From: Chara braunii
Taxonomy: Eukaryota > Streptophyta > Charophyceae > Charales > Characeae
Assembly: GCA_003427395.1 (NCBI GenBank)
Contig: BFEA01000056.1
Location: forward strand, 2,154,510 to 2,189,579
Length of the DNA: 35,070 nucleotides
Direction: 5' to 3'
Shown here piece after piece: positions 1 to 8,595 of this stretch. The position numbers and the translations under genes are program-made. Within the stretch, counting starts at the first letter, position 1. Every line of letters starts with the position of its first letter. The notes under the pieces were generated by a model, which ran no database searches, was not told the DNA's origin, and worked only from the letters and a program-made list of their open reading frames with translations.

Positions 1-600
1 AAAAGCAGCTCTTACCGCGTATACCAGTAACAGCTCAACTCAGGCTCGGGTAAACTGGTGGTTTAATTATTGATTAATTATTAATTAATTGATTGGTTGA
101 TTAATTAACTGATTGATTGGTTGATTGATTAATTGACTGATCGACAGGGCAATTCGATTGAACTAACAGGTACCGTATTTACCCGAAAAGACACTCACCC
201 AAAAGATGGCATCATCTAGCTGAAAACATAGCTCGTGTACATTCACGATAAAGAGAGGGGGTGGAGGGGAGAAGGGGAGAATGGGGGGAGGGGGGGAAGA
301 CGAGTAGCTCCTTGCTTGAAGAGCTGATCTATCGAATTGCATTATGTTTATGTTCTCTATCTGCTGAGCTCAAAAGAATGTTGCCGCAATTGCGGTCCGA
401 TACTTTCCCTCCTGGCAGTTCTCTTCCTCCCTCGCCTGCAGACCTCCTCTTCAACCAGCAGCAGTTCCCCCTCCTCTCACTAGCAGCTCCTCCCAGCAGC
501 AGCAAGCCAGCATTCACTCAAGTGAATTGCTAGCAACACCAGCCACAAATGATTGCTGGCTGGCTGGTTTTATAGTTGTGGGAGGTAGTGGTAGCAGCCT
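1..600. other. Non-coding left edge with low-complexity tracts
   Basis: No gene is recognisable. Positions 61-143 are a degenerate ATTG/ATTA tetranucleotide tract. Positions 250-303 are an almost pure purine, G-run-rich tract that could form a G-quadruplex on the plus strand. Positions 410-530 are rich in CAG/CTCC and end in a small perfect hairpin (512-518 with 521-527). The short open frames here come from biased composition and resemble no family I know. Confidence 0.6.
61..143. repeat. Degenerate ATTG/ATTA low-complexity tract
   Basis: About 80 bases are built almost entirely from ATTG, ATTA and GATT words in irregular order. This looks like a decayed tetranucleotide microsatellite. Confidence 0.75.
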
Positions 601-1420
601 GAGCTCTCAGCCAGAAATTCAAGCTCAGGCTGGGCCCTTGATCTCTTGGTGAGATCAAGGGCACATACCAGCCCCACACAGCAGAAATGGCCAGGTCCAC
701 TTATAAAGAAAAGGACCTGGTCCTTTTACTGCTGTAAAACCAGCAAGGGGCGGCTGTATCCAGCCACAACCCTTGTTGGTCTGCTACTGCTGAGGTTCAA
801 TCTCAGCAGTGCACCTTCTCCTAGACCTGGCCAAGTTCAGAGCCAGGCTCTTAGCCGGTTTGCTGCACAAGGTGCAGCGAACCACTTGGGAACGTGGCGT
901 GGACAGTGGCCAGGTTCAAGCAAAATTTAAGAAAGGTGCCCTCTTTCTCTCTTCAACCCTGGCCATATTCGGTGCAAGCCCCCTTGCTAGTTTGCTGCAC
1001 CAAGTGCAGCAAACCGTTTGGGAACCTGGCCCCGACAGTGGTCAGATACGTTATTTCTTTTATCTTTGTTGCTGCTCTAGCAGCCTCGTCTTGCCTCAGT
1101 CCCCCCCCTTCTTCTTTTCTCTTCTTCTTTTCTTTTCTCCCCTGCCCTCCCCTGAAAATGGGGATGGCAGTTGTCATATTGGGAGAGGTAGGGAAAGAAC
1201 TCGTGAAAATTCACGAGTTCAAATCTTGACAGCCTCAAAGCGGGGTGCAAAAAGTACCCCGACTTTGAAGAATTTTAGAAAAATATTCGCTAGATAAAAA
1301 AATCTAAAACAATTCATGCCCATGGCGTACGTGCCTGACTACCTATAGAAAAAAAAAATCAAGGTCAACAAAATTATTTTGCGCCACCAAAAAAATAGTG
1401 GCGCAAACTGAAAAATACAG
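600..1420. repeat. Cluster of short perfect hairpins (foldback-type repeat DNA)
   Basis: At least seven short inverted repeats lie head to tail with no coding sequence. They are 634-645/651-662 (12 bp, 5-nt loop), 709-717/719-727 (9 bp, 1-nt loop), 786-794/802-810 (9 bp), 857-868/872-883 (12 bp, one G:T-type mismatch), 990-1000/1004-1014 (11 bp, 3-nt loop), 1197-1207/1210-1220 (11 bp, 2-nt loop) and 1378-1387/1398-1407 (10 bp). A near-perfect stem with one bulge lies at 1235-1246/1256-1268. The stem sequences differ from one another, so this is not one hairpin multiplied. It may be foldback transposon or satellite DNA; I cannot name a family. Confidence 0.75.
857..1040. repeat. Two related hairpin units about 133 bp apart
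   Basis: The hairpin at 857-883 and the hairpin at 990-1014 share their core and the sequence after it (a TTGGGAAC word, then a GACAGTGG word). They are two diverged copies of one unit. In the second copy the stem is perfect; in the first it carries one mismatch. Confidence 0.75.
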
Positions 1421-1808
1421 CTTCTCAGAAAAACTCAGATCCCGTTTTTTCGTTTTCTTTTTCTTCTTTTCTTTTCTTTTTTCTTCTTACCCCCCCTAAC
1501 AATGGGGAGGCAGCTCGCAGGTCGGGAGGAGCAGGTCCTCCTCTTCCCATCCTCCCATTTCTCTTTCTCTCTCACTCTCCACTCAACTCCAACCCCCTCT
1601 TGCTTTCCATGTGTGAACTGTGGGCCGCGAGATTTCAAGATCTCCCGCCCACAATCATCTGTCCAAAACGAAGTCGGAGTCTTTGTGCTCCCACACAGTC
1701 TCCAAGACGAAGTGGGAGCCTTTGTGCTCCCACACAGTCTGCAAAGACTGTTTTCCCCTTTTTTTTTTTTTTTTTTTTTTCGTTGGCTATGCCAATGGCT
1801 ATGCCAAC
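1421..1808. other. Pyrimidine-rich stretch with hairpins and a 39-bp tandem pair
   Basis: No gene is visible. The stretch starts with a T/C-rich tract (1441-1490) and continues with a hairpin around 1619-1652 whose arms match apart from a one-base bulge. It then holds the 39-bp tandem pair described separately and a long T run (1760-1780). Confidence 0.55.
1668..1751. repeat. 39-bp tandem duplication containing hairpins
   Basis: The unit beginning ACGAAGT at 1668 recurs at 1707 with few changes, giving a 39-bp period. The second copy forms a perfect 8-bp hairpin (1712-1719 with 1726-1733, 6-nt loop). It is followed at once by a 7-bp hairpin (1734-1740 with 1745-1751). In the first copy one arm differs by two bases, so the stem is weaker there. 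Confidence 0.8.
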
Positions 1809-2412
1809 GGCCACGTCAGTGGTCACATCGTGTGGCCCCCCCTAACACGATCTGTCGAATTACAGATCCAAGTTCGACCCCATCCAAGACCAAAAAAAGG
1901 GAAAATTTTGGTCTTTTCTCGATTTATGTGTGTCATCTTTGTGCAGGGGCCACTTTGATCTGGGCGCGGCAGATCTCAGCCGCGCGATCTTGAGGATCGC
2001 GCGGCCGAGATTGGCCGCGCCCAACTACTGCTCCAAAAGGAGCTAGCCTGGTAAGATGTTTGCAGCCAAGCTTGATCCCGGTACCAGATAGGTAAGAGTC
2101 CTCTGCGATAACCTACTGGGCTAGCTCCTATCATGATAATGACAAGGAGCAGCTCGCCTATGTGAAGAGCTCGCCCAGTCAGGTTTCCCCCATACCGTGA
2201 CCTTGCAGGCTTTGCCTGCCCGCTTCTTCCCTATGGATGGCTGCCCATCCACCACTCCGGGCCCGCCCATTGGGTAGGCCTCGGTATAGGCCTGCTGGCC
2301 TCACCCTGGCTCGAGATTAACTCGGCGGCCCAAAAAAAAAGGAAAAAAAACTTGCTATTCCTCTCGCACCGTAGCCCTATACCCTGCGCATCCCTCCTTT
2401 TTAGCCTACTTA
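1809..2412. repeat. 604-bp hairpin-rich repeat unit, copy 1
   Basis: This unit runs from GGCCACGTCAGTGG to AGCCTACTTA and is repeated immediately downstream. It is strongly self-complementary. It has a 28-bp near-perfect stem (1962-1989/1995-2022), an 11-bp perfect stem (2038-2048/2119-2129) that encloses a further imperfect stem around 2091-2117, and small hairpins near 2206-2220 (GCAGGC/GCCTGC) and 2232-2252. There is no open reading frame of note. It could be an LTR-like or foldback repeat. It contains no retroelement primer-binding site that I recognise. Confidence 0.8.
1962..2022. repeat. 28-bp stem, 5-nt loop hairpin in repeat copy 1
   Basis: The left arm is 1962-1989, the loop TTGAG and the right arm 1995-2022. 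The arms match over 28 positions with only a few mismatches. The stem is very GC-rich (GGGCGCGGC at the base, GCGCGATC at the tip). Confidence 0.85.
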
Positions 2413-2413
2413 N
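2413..2413. other. Unresolved base (N) at the junction of the two 600-bp repeats
   Basis: A single N sits exactly where copy 1 ends and copy 2 begins. Alignment with the start of copy 1 (1809) predicts G. A lone N at a repeat boundary may reflect an assembly join or an unresolved consensus base, so the copy number of this repeat should be treated with caution. Confidence 0.7.
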
Positions 2414-2564
2414 GCCACGTCAGTGGTCACATCGTGTGGCCCCCCCTAACACGATCTGTCGAATTACCGACCCAAGTTCGACCCCATCCGAGACCAAAAA
2501 AGAAAAATTTTTGGCCTTTTCTCGATTTATGTGTGTCATCCTTGCGCAGGGGCCACTTTGATCT

Positions 2565-2625
2565 GGGCGCGGCAGATCCCAGCCGCACGATCTTGAGGAT
2601 CGCGCGGCCGAGATTGGCCGCGCCC
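2565..2625. repeat. 28-bp stem, 5-nt loop hairpin in repeat copy 2
   Basis: This is the counterpart of the hairpin at 1962-2022, with arms 2565-2592 and 2598-2625 and the same TTGAG loop. It has a few more mismatches near the tip. Confidence 0.85.
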
Positions 2626-3097
2626 AACTGCCTTGGGCTGCTCCAAAAGGAGCTAGCTCGGTAAGATGCTTGCAGCCAAGCTTGATCCCGGTACCAGATA
2701 GGTAAGAGTCCTCTGCGATAACCTACTGGGCGAGCTCCTATCATGATAATGACAGGAGCAACTCACCTATGTGAAGAGCTCGCCCAGTCAGTTTTCCCCC
2801 ATACCGTGACCTTGCAGGCTTTGCCTGCCCGCTTCTTCCCTATGGATGGCTGCCCATCCACCACTCCGGGCACGCCCATCGGGTAGGCCTCGGTATAGGC
2901 CTGTTGGCCTCACCCTGGCTCGAGGTTAACCCGGCGGCCCAGAAAAAAGAAAAAAAACCTTGCTATTCCTCTCGCACCGTAGCCCTATACCCTGCGCATC
3001 CCTCCTTTTTAGCCTACTTAGGCCCTGAAACGCGCGACATCTTTTAGGTAGAATAAGTCTAGTCTCACTCTTTCTACGACCGCGCACCCCTGCGGCC

Positions 3098-3226
3098 ATG
3101 TCGAGACCCGCGGACGACAGGCCATACCGCCGACTCCCGCTGTCTCGAACAGACGCCGTTGTCGTCACATGTCAACGATGTCCCATTTCAACGACGTCAT
3201 ACATCAACGACGTCAGGCTTTAGGTT
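3098..3226 (+). pseudogene. Possible short gag-like N-terminal scrap
   Basis: An ATG at 3098 opens a 42-codon frame, in the same frame as the downstream pol. It is rich in Arg and Asp and contains a CQRC pair, and it ends at a TAG at 3224. It lies about 80 bases after the end of the 600-bp repeat, where a gag start might be expected. Further in-frame stops follow (for example near 3239 and 3290) before the acidic stretch at 3446. I recognise no gag family. It could equally be chance. Confidence 0.25.
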
Positions 3227-3445
3227 TCTCAGTTATAGGGTTGGTCTGAACAACTTTTGGCAACGTCAATCTCAACCAGTTCCTCAATCCCATAAAAAAA
3301 TCGGACAGCGACTGACCTTGACAAACTCGGGCAGAAACCCTTACAAGGGTTTCTGTCCCGACAACGTAACCCCGCGAGTTTCTCCCATGATGGCGGGAAC
3401 TCTCCGCGTGAGATTACCTGGGATAACTCTGGTGAACAATCTTAG

Positions 3446-5440
3446 AAGGATGCGGACAACAGTGATGAGGACGATCCAGTAATTCAGGAAATTGTGCAAC
3501 AGCGTATCTATTACCCTATGCAACGGGCAAACACAAGATCGCTAAGCCTGACTGATCAGAGTCTACAAAGAACGCAAGCCATGATTATGGGTGAACCCCT
3601 CGTGCATATTTCAAGGATGGTCGATTCTTTGGAACCCCCTGAGCGCCTCGAAACTGGGCTCGAAATTAAAATCGCAACGAAACCAATGTCATTGCAGGAC
3701 ATTCGAGATGGAATAACACCGGAAGAACACGTGGCCATCCGAGAATAGGACGCATAGATGATGGCCACGGTATTCTCCTGGCGATCGGATAATTCGTTTA
3801 TTTTCGCGCCCCCGCCCGAAAACACTAAGCGGGTGAGCACGAAACACATCGATGTACGGATATGGGATGAGTTGTACGAGTTGCACGTGCCCCAATACGT
3901 ACCGGATGAGATCCATCATATAATCGCAGAAATTCTAAAAGAATACAAAGGAGCGATTAGTCTGACGGACACAGATATTGGACTGTCGTTAGTCATACAG
4001 CACGAGATTCAAACTGGAAACCACCCCCCGATCCACTGTAAGCCTTACAGATACTCCCTAGTAGAACGGAAAACAGTCATTGAGCGGATTTGAGAATTCG
4101 AAGCGAATGGTTGGATCGAACCCGCCACTGGGCCATGGTCGTTCCCGGTAGTATTAGTACCAAAGAAGAACGGATCGATCCGCATATGCATTGATTATCG
4201 CAAGCCGAATGACATCACGATTAAGGATGTGTACCCCCTTCCCAGGATTGATGATTTGCTGGATGCGATTGGATGTGCTAATTATTTCAGTAAATTCGAT
4301 ATTCACCACGGTTTTAATCACATCCTGGTTAAGGAGGAGGATCGGTCGAAAACGGTCTTTGTATTATTTGAAGGCATATGGCAGTGGGTTCGATGTCTGA
4401 TGGGGATTTGCAACGTGCCTGCCACATTTCAACAGCCTATGAACGTGACGTTCCAGAACTTCGTCAACAAGACACGGCTCACTCTGGGGATGATTAACTT
4501 CTGCGTCATCGTGTATATGGACGACATCCTCGTCTACTTGGAGACCTTTCATGGGCATGCACAACACATAGAATGAACATTGGGATCTTTGAGAGACGCT
4601 GGGTTCAAGATCGCGCTCGAGAAGAACGAGTTTTTCCTCTCGAAAATCTCGTTCTTCGGTTACATGGTGACACGTGGAGGACTGCGGCCAGATTCAAGGA
4701 AAGTCGTGGCGGTGAAAGATGCTCCTGTCCCCACGACAGTGACGCAGGTTCGAGCTTTCCTGGGACTGGCAACGTACTACCGCCGTTTTATCAAAGGCTT
4801 CGCTGCGACTGCGCGACCTCTAACGAATCTGCTACGAAAGGACCAACCCCTTAGTTGGGATGCAGAGTGCGAACAGGCCTTCGCCACCCTCAAAGGCGCT
4901 CTGGCGACAACACCTATTTTGATCCTGTCGGACCCTACGAAGCAGTTCATTCTCATCACGGATTGGCAGCCAGAGGCGATTTCCGTTATTTTAGCGCAGA
5001 AGGGAAACGACGACCGAGAGCAGGTCATCGAGTACGCGTCTCGTACGGTGCCAGACGAACGAAGGAACGATTCAGCCCCGCAAGGTGAATGCTATGCTGT
5101 AGTCTGGGGAATCTTGCACTTCCATCCGTACTTGTACGGACAGAAGTTCCTCCTTGTAACCGATCACGAGCCATTACTGGCTCTCAAGAAGCTCACTAAT
5201 TACACGGGTATGATTGGATGGTGGGCTGTGCGCCTACAGGAATACGACTTCGACATCATCCATCGAAAGACGGAGAGGCACGGCAACGAGGACGGGTTGA
5301 CACGTCTGCATTGCCCCGCCAAGGTACCTAAGGGTGAAGAAATCATTTCGTGGAAGGAGTCAGAGTCAGCCAACGGACCCAAGTACGGACAAGTGGCAGT
5401 CCTTCCACGAGGCAAGAAGCAGGCGATTGGCAATGAGTGA
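3446..5440 (+). pseudogene. Retrotransposon pol: reverse transcriptase and RNase H
   Basis: One frame can be followed through the whole segment, broken only by stops: TAG 3746, TAG 3755, TGA 4091 and TGA 4574, plus TAG 3443 just before it. An acidic N-terminal stretch (3446-3745) precedes the RT. The RT keeps the typical Ty3/gypsy blocks: PYR near 4040, GWIEP near 4110, VPKKNGSIR near 4157, IDYRKPND near 4190, YPLPRIDDLL near 4232, a catalytic Asp at 4298 (KFDI) and YMDD at 4514-4525. The usual palm Phe-Gly-Leu block reads MGICNVPATFQ. The RNase H follows and keeps its acidic residues: Asp 4961 (TDWQ), Glu 5087 (QGECYAV), Asp 5162 (TDHEPL) and a final Asp 5291 (NEDGLTRL). In an intact element it would copy RNA into cDNA in a cytoplasmic particle. 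The stops make this copy inactive. Confidence 0.92.
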
Positions 5441-5501
5441 CGGAGGTAATCCTACAACTCCTCTCTCTCCCCTCCCGTCTTCATCTTTTCTCTCCCTACC
5501 C

Positions 5502-5671
5502 GACAAATTTTGTTATTTTTGTGAAGCGATCTCGCGCGTCTACTCGATTTTAATGCGTCCTAGCGGGAGGGATATGCAAACTGGATAGATTGTCGACAGT
5601 GTGTCGCACGAGCTCATGGCTCGTGCATCCAGTACAGAAATGGCGATAAGCCTTGGTTGTGTCCCTTGTGT
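5502..5671 (+). pseudogene. PHD-finger-like C4HC3 zinc motif inside pol
   Basis: Between RNase H and the integrase zinc-binding domain lie eight potential zinc ligands in PHD order and spacing. The first Cys-X2-Cys pair is at 5511 and 5520, in frame 3. The rest are one frame over, in frame 2: Cys 5591, Cys 5600 (C-X2-C), His 5615 (X4-H), Cys 5624 (H-X2-C), Cys 5660 and Cys 5669 (X11, C-X2-C). A Trp two residues before the last pair (PWLCPLC) and WIDC before the third Cys are also PHD-like. About 68 bases separate the two halves, so at least one frameshift lies between them. PHD fingers in other proteins read histone H3 tails, which would suit integration targeting. That role is inference. Other treble-clef or RING-like zinc folds remain possible. 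Confidence 0.55.
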
Positions 5672-7073
5672 CGGACTGATAAGATCCCGATTGAGGCTCG
5701 ATTTCTCGATGCCACGTCAGAAGGGTTGGAAAAAACCCGGAAGTTTAGAAGGGTCGAGGCATGGACGGATATCGCTCTAATAGCTACCTTGGTAGGAAAC
5801 CCCCTCCAGGACTTCACTAAAGAAGACAGGAGAAGGGGCAAAGAAATGGCTCGGGACTATCGCTGGAACGAAGGACGATTGGAAAAACGGAAGACGGATG
5901 GTAACGGAATTTGGATGGTAGTACCACATCCGTTCATGAGGTACGACTGGGTTAAGAAGGCGTACGAGGAAACTGCAGCCCATTTTGCCGTACGGATCAC
6001 GGAAGCGACAATCGACAAGAATGAGTGGTATTAACGATGTGAAATTCATTGTCGCGAATTGTCACATCTGCGCCGCTGACAAGGCGTTGATTCAGCCGCC
6101 AAGATCGATAGTACCGACGGTAGTTGAACGGCCTTTTCAAAGGGTTAGCATGGATACTACCGATATTGTGGTGCCCTCTGGACCTAATAGCTGCGAATAT
6201 TCAATCCTACTGGTATTTGTAGACCATTTCTCGAAATGGATCGAGGAGTATCCGTGTCGTACACGACAGGCGGCTGAAATTGCGCGATACGTCAAACGGT
6301 TTCTAGGAATGCACTAGGACACTCAGGAAATCCTGACCGACAATGGGGTAGAATTCAGAGGGGAAGTTTTAACGAATCTGGTCGTACATGGCGTCGCCAT
6401 TCGAATGTCACAATCTGACGGCCTAGTAGAAAACGCAAATCGAATGATAAAGACAGCGTTGCGACGAAACATCGTGGCACGGGATCCGAGGCCCTGGCCC
6501 GACATCGTAGATTACATCCTGGCGGTCCATCGAGGAATGCCTCACGAATCGACGGGCCTTAGCCCCTTCCAATTACGAACCAATAGCGTAGCTTGTGACT
6601 GGATACCGGGCCTCCCCGATGAATCGTCATTGAACCGACGGCCCACAAGAGTCACGGTTCAGGACACAACCAAGCGGCACATGGAGCTGATGGAACGGTC
6701 CCTTCCCTGATTCGCCCGAAAACGCCAGAAAATGACTGAGTTGGCCCACGGTCGACAGGTCCGTAGCTACGAGGCCCGAAATGGGAACGCAGGACCACGG
6801 CCCCAGTATAAATTAGGGGACCTGGTGCAGGTGAGGAAATGTGCTCGCCAAGGGAAGATAGCGCCACAATTCTTCGGGCGATTTCGTGTGATCGAGCTCG
6901 ACCCGAACGGGGGGAACACCGTGCGCCTCATGCCGGAGGTCTTGGAAAGCTGATCGGCTCGACCGATCGTCCGCCACGTGTCCTATCTACGTCTTCTCCC
7001 TTCCTCTCCATCTCGAGTTGTGTCTGCTTCCTCCTTCGCTACAGAGGAGGACAACGACTCCCTATCCCTCTAA
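5672..7073 (+). pseudogene. Retrotransposon integrase with GPY/F-type C-terminal module
   Basis: The zinc-binding domain begins in the pol frame. The expected first His is Tyr (TAC 5963) and the second is kept (CAT 5981). After a frameshift near 6034 the Cys pair follows (6060 and 6069, NCHICAADK). The catalytic core has Asp 6153 (MDTTD), Asp 6339 (TDNG) and Glu 6429 (DGLVEN). The last two are separated by 29 residues instead of the usual 35, so about six codons appear deleted in the PYHPQ-like loop. The C-terminal part (6800-6945) reads YKLGDLVQVR and then IAPQFFGRFRVI, the GPY/F-like region. No chromodomain is evident. Stops are TAG 6315, TGA 6708 and TGA 6951. If TGA 6951 was once CGA, the original frame would end at TAA 7071. 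In an intact element this enzyme inserts the cDNA into chromosomes. Confidence 0.9.
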
Positions 7074-7126
7074 TCCCCTCCTACATCTCTCGCCCCTTCT
7101 CATACCTCGTCCTCATCGCCATCGCC

Positions 7127-8595
7127 ATGAGTTTTCTCACTGAGCGAGCTCTCGGCGATCAAATGTTGGCGCCACGTGGCGACATTTCGGCAATTCGGCA
7201 AGTCCATCACCCACGGTTCAGTCCGGATCTTTTACGACTCGCGCAGTTCTTCTCTACCACGAGAGTGTACGAGGCGGCAGAATTCCGATTTATGGGTCAT
7301 CGTCAAGCGATCGCGTTGGCCGAAGCAACGGCGGTTCGACGGTTGTCAGCGTCGGGAATTAGCCACGTGTCTACCGTCGTCATCTTCAGTGGCGACATTA
7401 GCGCGATCAGCCCTCTACGACATACGACCATACATATGTCGCTAAGGAAGTGGGGCCAGAAGCTGGCCACGAAGTGGAATCAGTGGCTTACGGGCCACAA
7501 CGACAATCTTGTCCCCACGGACGGCATCGAAGTCGGAGGGCTCCGAACGCCTCGGCACAAGCCGGCGGTGGTGCTTCCGGAGCTCATTCCCTTCCAGCGT
7601 CCTCAATGAACCGCTCCCAACTCTCTACCTTCGCTCTCCCATCTCTCTTCCCTACCTTCTGGCAGTCTGATCTTTGCCCTCGTCTCTCTTTTCGTCTGGA
7701 ACCACTTACTGTCCCCCTCCTCGACCGAAGACGGTGGGTGGGAACTGTGGTGCGAGCATTTCGTCGAACTTTCGGTGTGTTTGGTCGGACTGCAGTTGAC
7801 GTGGAGCTGCTGATCATCCAAGCTCGGAAAACGGAGGTGGAAGGAGACCTGCTCGGATTTCTATTCGGACCGGTGTGACCCGGCCATCAACAGCAAATCG
7901 TACAGGAACTCACGATTCCCCTCGTGTAGCTAGTCGACGATCTCCCTCTCGATATCGTTTCGCAGTGCGACGAGAGCCCGGTCCCGCACGTCCTTTCACG
8001 AACTCTGACACCCTACCTACAGTGGTCAGCTTGCCTCGAGGAGCTGGCAGGTAACAGCAACCCGCCATCGCAACGAGAGTACCTGGAGCCACAGAGGATA
8101 ATCAACTTCGCCTTCTTTCAGCCTCGAACGGCCTCTGAAGACGAAGGGCTAGCGCTAGAAGAAGAAGAAGAAGAGGGCGTAGAGGAAGGCGACGAGGAAG
8201 AAGAAGAGGAAACCCCGGAAGAAGCCGGGAGCTACAGCGAATACAGTGAGGAGGAGTCGGGAGGTGACGAAGAAGAGGAAGAAGAAGAAGAAGAGGATCA
8301 GTTCGAGGAAGAGGAGGAATCTGAGTGGGAAACTTTGGGAGAAGAGGCGGATTGTGCAGAGACTCAAGAGGAGGATCCCGAGGCGGTGCGAAGGAGAGAG
8401 GAGATAGCAGCCGGGAAGCAGCCGCTGGAGTTCGCAAGCGGGGTGGATCTGTCGATCCCGAACGACCCATCAAAGCATCCCGAGCCGCCCAAGAACGACG
8501 ATGGGGACCTTGCTGCCGAGACTTCGAGCGCACCGGCCCCACGGCGACGAAGTCGATCCCCCTCCCCCTCCACCTCCGCCCGTCCACCAGTTTGA
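7127..8595 (+). pseudogene. Extra ORF downstream of integrase: unknown function, acidic with an SR-rich tail
   Basis: The ATG at 7127 lies 54 bases after the likely integrase stop. The first frame runs to 7813 with one internal TGA (7607). It contains a repeated GDISAI motif and a hydrophobic segment at 7664-7711 (SLIFALVSLFVW), too short to be a certain membrane helix. The reading then shifts by one frame near 7800-7813. It continues to TGA 8593 with stops at TGA 7876 and TAG 7927, and is fully open from 7930 for about 220 codons. This second part ends in a very Glu-rich stretch (8137-8346, about 70 residues) and a basic SR-like tail (RRRSRSPSPS, 8542-8571). Total length is about 490 codons. 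I recall similar proteins as abundant hypothetical proteins in Chara, without a known function. It could be a retroelement accessory protein or a separate repeated gene. Confidence 0.6.

Larger units (their letters stand above)
2413..3020. repeat. 608-bp hairpin-rich repeat unit, copy 2
   Basis: This is a second copy of the preceding unit. It aligns from the unresolved base at 2413 to AGCCTACTTA at 3011-3020 and carries scattered substitutions and small indels, so it is not an exact duplicate. The retroelement remnant begins about 80 bases after its end, which raises the possibility that the unit is, or lies beside, that element's 5' terminal repeat. I see no third copy downstream of the element in this window. 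Confidence 0.8.
3098..8595 (+). mobile_element. Decayed Ty3/gypsy-type LTR-retrotransposon body
   Basis: The order is reverse transcriptase, RNase H, a zinc-finger-like insert, integrase with a GPY/F-type C-terminus, then an extra ORF. RT and RNase H before integrase is the Ty3/gypsy (Metaviridae) arrangement, not the Ty1/copia one. Almost all of gag and the protease (no DTG or DSG motif seen) are missing: only a possible start at 3098 and an acidic stretch before RT remain. I could not find matching LTRs, a convincing primer-binding site or a polypurine tract, so the outer limits are approximate. The coding body has at least ten in-frame stops and several frameshifts. It is a dead copy, although domain order and most catalytic residues are still readable. 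Confidence 0.85.

Noticed and set aside
1144-1230. Possible SINE head with a B-box-like GAGTTCAAATC
   Set aside because: The nearest A-box-like word is about 51 bases upstream instead of about 44, and the B-box-like word is one arm of a perfect hairpin.
3159-3482. 107-codon ORF just before pol
   Set aside because: It lies in a different frame from the recognisable acidic stretch and RT, and has no motif of gag or protease.
6839-7126. Treating the frame from 6839 as the start of the downstream ORF
   Set aside because: The first 96 codons overlap the integrase C-terminus in another frame. The ATG at 7127, after the probable integrase stop at 7071, gives a start without overlap.
8102-8587. Long minus-strand Leu/Pro-rich ORF
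   Set aside because: It is the antisense shadow of the Glu-rich plus-strand stretch.
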